DNA of 8,943 nt from Bacteroidota bacterium (GTDB lineage: Bacteria > Bacteroidota > Ignavibacteria > Kryptoniales > JAKASW01), in assembly GCA_021789755.1 (NCBI GenBank), contig JAJYJD010000018.1, positions 15,370 through 24,312 of the forward strand, written 5' to 3'. The position numbers were made by a program, and so were the translations under genes. Numbering within the stretch: the first letter of the stretch is position 1; every line of letters begins with the position of its first letter. Of this stretch, positions 6,157 to 8,943 are shown piece by piece. Under the pieces are notes generated by a model, which saw nothing but the letters and a program-made list of their open reading frames with translations, was not told the DNA's origin and did not search any database.

Positions 6157-6173
6157 TTGGCACGCACATTGCG
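6157..6173 (+). promoter_or_regulatory. Sigma-54 (RpoN) -24/-12 promoter
   Basis: TTGGCACGCACATTGCG matches the sigma-54 consensus TTGGCACG-N4-TTGC(A/T) at every invariant position; only the last base is G instead of A/T. GG of the -24 element is at 6159-6160 and GC of the -12 element at 6171-6172, the correct 10-nt separation. Transcription would begin near 6184 and run into the 118-residue gene at 6405, leaving a leader of about 220 nt. Sigma-54 promoters need an AAA+ activator bound upstream; TTCTCCGCGGAAAA at 6069-6082 is a possible but weakly supported site. Confidence 0.7.
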
Positions 6174-6404
6174 CTTGAAGGCAAAGAGAACTAAATTTAA
6201 GAAAACGAAAGGGCCTGATGCGAGCACACCTCTTCGGTTCATCGGCGCGGAACACAACCCGCAGAAAGCCCTGCCGACTAAAAGAAGCCGAGTGCTTAAC
6301 TCCAAGCTTAGCGGTATCCATATTGAGACTTCAGATCCAATCATGCGAATCCGGAATTCCGGGATGTCCCATATGAGCCGATCGCAACAACAGCAGAGTT
6401 CGTA
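6174..6404 (+). other. Probable long leader of the sigma-54 transcript
   Basis: This stretch runs from the -12 element to the ATG at 6405. It contains a perfect 12-nt palindrome CCGGAATTCCGG (6351-6362). From the TGA at 6324-6326 onward, the frame of the downstream gene stays open for 26 codons with protein-like content (PEFRDVPYEP) but contains no ATG, GTG or TTG start. It may be untranslated leader, or the decayed 5' part of a once longer gene. Confidence 0.4.
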
Positions 6405-6761
6405 ATGGTGATTTGGCACAATACAGAGGATGCCCAGCGAATCCCGGCGGAGGTGTTCCCGAACGACAAGGTCGTGATTTGGGTAGGCAGCTACCCGATA
6501 GAACTCGGACAGCAGGTTACTGTGGAACTCAAAGTCACCGCTTCAGACGCCGGCGAAAAGATATCAGTAATCCCGGCCGAGTGGCGCTACAATGATTACG
6601 GCAGGAACAACAGTTATTGGGCTGCGATTATCGGCCCCTTCAGTGCAGGGGAGAAGATCGAGTACAGCATTATCGGGGTCGGTCCGGACGGGATGCGCCA
6701 CGTGCAGGTCGACAGCTTCACCGTGTTGGACCGCAAAAAGTCGAATAGGAAAAAAAGCTGA
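6405..6761 (+). CDS. Small beta-sandwich (Ig/E-set-like) protein of unknown function
   Basis: The 118-residue protein was not recognised as a named family. Alternating strands (KVVIWVGSYPIELGQQVTVELKV, shown here in part: VVIWVGSYPIELGQ at 24-37) are followed by EWRYNDYGRNNSYWAAIIGP (59-78) and GEKIEYSIIGVGPDGM (82-97). This Trp/Tyr-rich '..W.Y....NNSYW...IGPF..GE.IEY.I.G' pattern recalls the N-terminal Ig-like or carbohydrate-binding modules of glycoside hydrolases and branching enzymes, which is only a structural analogy. There is no signal peptide, and it ends in a basic tail (DRKKSNRKKS). ATG 6405 lacks a good Shine-Dalgarno site. Because the frame continues upstream for 26 plausible codons without a start, the gene may be a stand-alone module or a fragment of a larger enzyme. 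The sigma-54 promoter at 6157 points to it. Confidence 0.68.
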   Translation: MVIWHNTEDAQRIPAEVFPNDKVVIWVGSYPIELGQQVTVELKVTASDAGEKISVIPAEWRYNDYGRNNSYWAAIIGPFSAGEKIEYSIIGVGPDGMRHVQVDSFTVLDRKKSNRKKS

Positions 6762-7048
6762 GCCTTAGGAACAAGGGTCTGAATGGAGCCCGGGCAGATA
6801 TTATCGCCGTTGAATCAGCAGGTGTGTTAAGGCAGACATCTTTGAATGAATCAATCCATCTCCCGCTGGATTCGTCTAATCCACCAGTGATGGTAACAGG
6901 CGACCGGCTCTGTTGCTCGGGGCCCTGTTTCGAGAGAGATCTTCGACCACCACATATGCGCGAAAAGACCAATACATATAAAGAAGTCTTCTTCGTAGAG
7001 AAACATCAAGAACTGCATTGCAGACTGTACTAAACTCAAGGAGCTCCC
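6762..7048. other. Gene-poor stretch before citrate synthase
   Basis: No protein-like frame, RNA gene or clear terminator is seen. A perfect 13-nt palindrome AAGAAG-T-CTTCTT (6981-6993) overlaps TATAAA (6977-6982), which could be a -10 element, but no -35 element sits at a suitable distance. The promoter of citrate synthase is expected in this interval. Confidence 0.5.
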
Positions 7049-7090
7049 GTGGGTATCTACGCTTCGCACACTGATGGCGGTGCATCATGA
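7049..7090 (+). CDS. Possible 13-codon leader ORF upstream of citrate synthase
   Basis: AAGGAG (7038-7043) stands 5 nt before GTG 7049, a well-placed ribosome binding site. It opens a 13-codon frame (GTG read as Met: MGIYASHTDGGAS) whose TGA (7088-7090) overlaps ATG 7087 in an ATGA junction. That ATG is in frame with citrate synthase and would add 26 residues to it. The arrangement looks like translational coupling, but a frame this short can arise by chance and no attenuator structure was found. Confidence 0.22.
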   Translation: MGIYASHTDGGAS

Positions 7091-7155
7091 AACAAGTTCG
7101 CCGCAAGAAAGCTTCTGTGAAGCGCCGGAAAACCACGGGCAAAGTCCGAAAAAAC

Positions 7156-7160
7156 GGAGG
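7156..7160 (+). promoter_or_regulatory. Ribosome binding site choosing the citrate synthase start
   Basis: GGAGG lies 4 nt upstream of ATG 7165. It favours that start over the in-frame ATG 7087, and the start agrees with the usual N-terminus of bacterial type II citrate synthases. Confidence 0.7.
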
Positions 7161-7164
7161 ATTT

Positions 7165-8457
7165 ATGCCAAAAGACAGTTTAACATTGACTGACAACAGA
7201 AACGGTAAACAGTATGAAATCCCAATTGAAAACGGTGCCATCCGCGCAGTGGACCTGAGGCAAATCAAGACAAAGGAAGATGACTTCGGATTGATGAGCT
7301 ACGATCCGGCTTTCATGAATACGGCATCGTGCAAGAGCACAATCACATTCATCGACGGCGACAAGGGTATACTTCGCTATCGCGGGTATCCGATAGAGCA
7401 GCTGGCCGAGAAGAGCACCTACCTCGAAGTCGCATACCTCCTCATCTACGGAGAGCTCCCGAACAAGTCACAGCTTGACGATTGGAAGTACAACATCACT
7501 CATCATACTTTCGTACATGAGAACGTCAAGAAATTCATGGACGGGTTCCACTACGATGCTCATCCGATGGGAATGTTTACGAGCACGATGGCTGCACTTT
7601 CCACTTTCTATCCCGAAGCGAAGAACATATTCGACAAGGAGTCCCGGCAGATTCAGATTTACAGGCTGATCGGGAAAGTCACGACGATCGCCGCATTTGC
7701 GTACCGGCACGCCATGGGTCTTCCCTACGCGCACCCGGACAACGACCTGAGCTATGCCGGCAACTTCCTGAACATGCTCTTCAAGATGTCCGAGCCGAAG
7801 TACAGACCCGATCCCGTTCTTGAGAAAGCTCTCGACGTTCTCTTTATTCTTCACGCAGATCACGAGCAGAACTGCAGCACGAATGCGATGCGCAGCGTCG
7901 GCTCATCGCACGTCGACCCATATTCCGCGCTGGCCGCGGCTTCCGCCGCCCTCTACGGACCGCTTCATGGCGGCGCCAACGAGGCAGTCCTTCGCATGCT
8001 CAAGGAGATCGGCTCGAAAGACAAAATCCCCGCATTCATAAAGGAAGTCAAGGAAGGCAAAGGCGAAAAGCGGCTGATGGGCTTCGGGCACCGCGTTTAC
8101 AAGAACTACGATCCGCGGGCAAAAATAATCAAGAAGCTCGCTGACGATGTGTTTGGAGTGACCGGCAAGAATCCACTTCTTGAAATCGCCCTCGAACTCG
8201 AGAAGATCGCCCTCGAAGACGATTACTTCGTAAAGAGGAAACTCTATCCCAACGTGGACTTCTACTCGGGTCTTATATATCAGGCCCTGAAATTCCCCGT
8301 CGACATATTCCCCGTGCTGTTCGCAATCGGGAGAACCTCCGGCTGGGTGTCCCAGTGGGAAGAGATGCTTCTCGACTCCGAGCAAAAAATTGCGCGGCCG
8401 CGCCAGCTCTACATGGGACAGAATCAGCGCCAGTACGTTCCCTTGGTTCGCAGGTAA
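7165..8457 (+). CDS. gltA: Citrate synthase (type II, hexameric bacterial form)
   Basis: Citrate synthase condenses oxaloacetate with acetyl-CoA to citrate, the entry step of the TCA cycle, in the cytoplasm. The 430 residues match the E. coli GltA class in length. The N-terminal beta region (LTLTDNRNGKQYEIPI, then VDLRQIK) is typical of bacterial type II enzymes. The catalytic residues are in place: His268 in GPLHGGANEAV, His309 in MGFGHRVYK and Asp365 in NVDFYSG; HADHEQNCSTNAMR (230-243) is also conserved. ATG 7165 has the GGAGG site and the family-typical start. The in-frame ATG 7087 would add 26 residues of which nearly half are Lys or Arg, followed by no known domain. The preceding gene ends about 400 nt upstream, and a strong terminator follows, so it is probably transcribed alone. 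Confidence 0.97.
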   Translation: MPKDSLTLTDNRNGKQYEIPIENGAIRAVDLRQIKTKEDDFGLMSYDPAFMNTASCKSTITFIDGDKGILRYRGYPIEQLAEKSTYLEVAYLLIYGELPNKSQLDDWKYNITHHTFVHENVKKFMDGFHYDAHPMGMFTSTMAALSTFYPEAKNIFDKESRQIQIYRLIGKVTTIAAFAYRHAMGLPYAHPDNDLSYAGNFLNMLFKMSEPKYRPDPVLEKALDVLFILHADHEQNCSTNAMRSVGSSHVDPYSALAAASAALYGPLHGGANEAVLRMLKEIGSKDKIPAFIKEVKEGKGEKRLMGFGHRVYKNYDPRAKIIKKLADDVFGVTGKNPLLEIALELEKIALEDDYFVKRKLYPNVDFYSGLIYQALKFPVDIFPVLFAIGRTSGWVSQWEEMLLDSEQKIARPRQLYMGQNQRQYVPLVRR

Positions 8458-8481
8458 TTCCGGCGCCAATACGTGAGATCG

Positions 8482-8514
8482 AAGCGGTGTGCCCCGGTGC
8501 GCACCGCTTTTTTT
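8482..8514 (+). terminator. Intrinsic (Rho-independent) terminator of citrate synthase
   Basis: AAGCGGTGTGC (8482-8492) pairs with GCGCACCGCTT (8499-8509), 11 pairs with one G-U, around a 6-nt loop. A run of seven T (8508-8514) follows directly. It begins 24 nt after the stop codon. Confidence 0.92.
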
Positions 8515-8551
8515 GCCCCTCCCTTTTTACCCGGCGTTCCCGCAGCATAAA

Positions 8552-8580
8552 TTGCTTAACTAATCGCAGTATTATATTTT
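8552..8580 (+). promoter_or_regulatory. Candidate promoter of uridine kinase (Bacteroidota type)
   Basis: TTG (8552-8554), an 18-nt spacer, then TATATTTT (8573-8580) matches seven of eight bases of the TAnnTTTG -7 element used by Bacteroidota, with a spacer close to the usual 19-21. It lies after the citrate synthase terminator and would leave a leader of about 55 nt, containing a small CCCGC/GCGGG hairpin (8590-8609). It is a pattern match only. Confidence 0.4.
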
Positions 8581-8643
8581 TCATCGCTCCCCGCGGGACT
8601 GGAAGCGGGCAATTGCGCACAACTTCAACGAATCGGCGGAACA

Positions 8644-8943
8644 ATGAAGCCAATATTGATCGGAATCGCCGGGGGCTCCGGCTCGGGCAAAACGACCGTG
8701 ACAAGAATGCTCATCGACACACTCCGACTCGACGACCTGATAATCATCGAGCACGACTCGTACTACAAAGACCTTTCGGCATTCAGGGGAAAATCGATAA
8801 ATGAAATAAACTTCGACCACCCCCGCTCGCTGGACACCTCCCTTCTAGTCAAACACCTGAAAAGCCTGAAGAACCGCCGTGCCATCAGGATGCCGATCTA
8901 CGATTTCACTTCTTACAGGAGGCTTGAGCAGAGAGAATCAGTG
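8644..8943 (+). CDS. udk: Uridine kinase (5' part, runs off the window)
   Basis: Uridine kinase phosphorylates uridine and cytidine to UMP and CMP in pyrimidine salvage. The first 100 codons are present and the frame is still open at the right edge; the family is about 210 residues long. The Walker A P-loop is GGSGSGKT (10-17). DSYYKDLS (38-45), NFDHP (56-60) and MPIYDFTSYRR (83-93) match the nucleoside-binding region of the family. The ATG at 8644 starts right before the P-loop strand, as is usual. Only a weak GGCGGA precedes it by several bases. It is separated from citrate synthase by a terminator and probably has its own promoter. Confidence 0.95.
   Translation, partial: MKPILIGIAGGSGSGKTTVTRMLIDTLRLDDLIIIEHDSYYKDLSAFRGKSINEINFDHPRSLDTSLLVKHLKSLKNRRAIRMPIYDFTSYRRLEQRESV

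Noticed and set aside
5742..6404. tRNA, small RNA gene, CRISPR repeats or insertion-sequence ends in the long gene-poor stretch
   Set aside because: No cloverleaf or T-loop motif, no regularly spaced repeats, and no terminal inverted repeats with target duplications were found by eye.
6106..6405. 99-codon open frame on the + strand whose TAA overlaps ATG 6405
   Set aside because: Composition is unlike a real protein (Arg/Ser/Gln-rich, no fold pattern), and the sigma-54 promoter lies inside it, so its start codon would be outside the transcript.
6824..7033. Overlapping open frames on both strands before citrate synthase
   Set aside because: Mutually overlapping, unnatural composition, no supporting start signals.
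7903..8469. 188-codon minus-strand frame across citrate synthase
   Set aside because: A mirror-strand shadow of the well-conserved citrate synthase gene.

Overview
The window looks like chromosomal DNA from a member of the Bacteroidota/Chlorobi/Ignavibacteria branch. The reasons are a short histone H1-like (Hc1-type) protein, a bacterial deoxyhypusine-synthase-like enzyme, a small beta-barrel protein with an 'AQ'-type signal peptide, few strong Shine-Dalgarno sites, and a -7 element resembling the Bacteroidota promoter upstream of uridine kinase. The assignment rests on protein family resemblance and is an inference. No tRNA, rRNA, CRISPR array, transposase or phage gene was seen.

Positions 1-1899 (+) form a signalling operon. 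It holds the last codons of an unseen gene, a soluble PAS histidine kinase, and a response regulator whose C-terminus carries a histidine-kinase dimerisation/phospho-acceptor helix but no ATPase domain. Both junctions are 4-nt TTGA stop/start overlaps. A perfect hairpin lies between this operon and the convergent genes that follow.

Positions 2012-4540 (-) form a second operon, transcribed right to left: a deoxyhypusine-synthase-like enzyme (probably polyamine metabolism), argJ joined by an ATGA overlap, and the histone H1-like gene 31 nt further on. ArgJ releases ornithine, a polyamine precursor, so the first two genes may be metabolically linked. Positions 4676-5649 (-) carry a lipoprotein with an AMIN-like C-terminal region, followed by a small outer-membrane beta-barrel protein. 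Both are envelope proteins.

Positions 5650-6404 contain no convincing gene. They do contain several inverted repeats upstream of the lipoprotein gene and, on the + strand, a near-perfect sigma-54 (-24/-12) promoter pointing at a 118-residue beta-sandwich protein of unknown function (6405-6761). After another gene-poor stretch come citrate synthase (gltA) with a clear intrinsic terminator, and then the start of uridine kinase (udk), which runs off the right edge.

The points most worth a second look are the sigma-54 promoter, the ATPase-less REC-HisKA protein, the deoxyhypusine-synthase-like/argJ coupling, and a possible leader ORF plus very basic N-terminal extension in front of citrate synthase.
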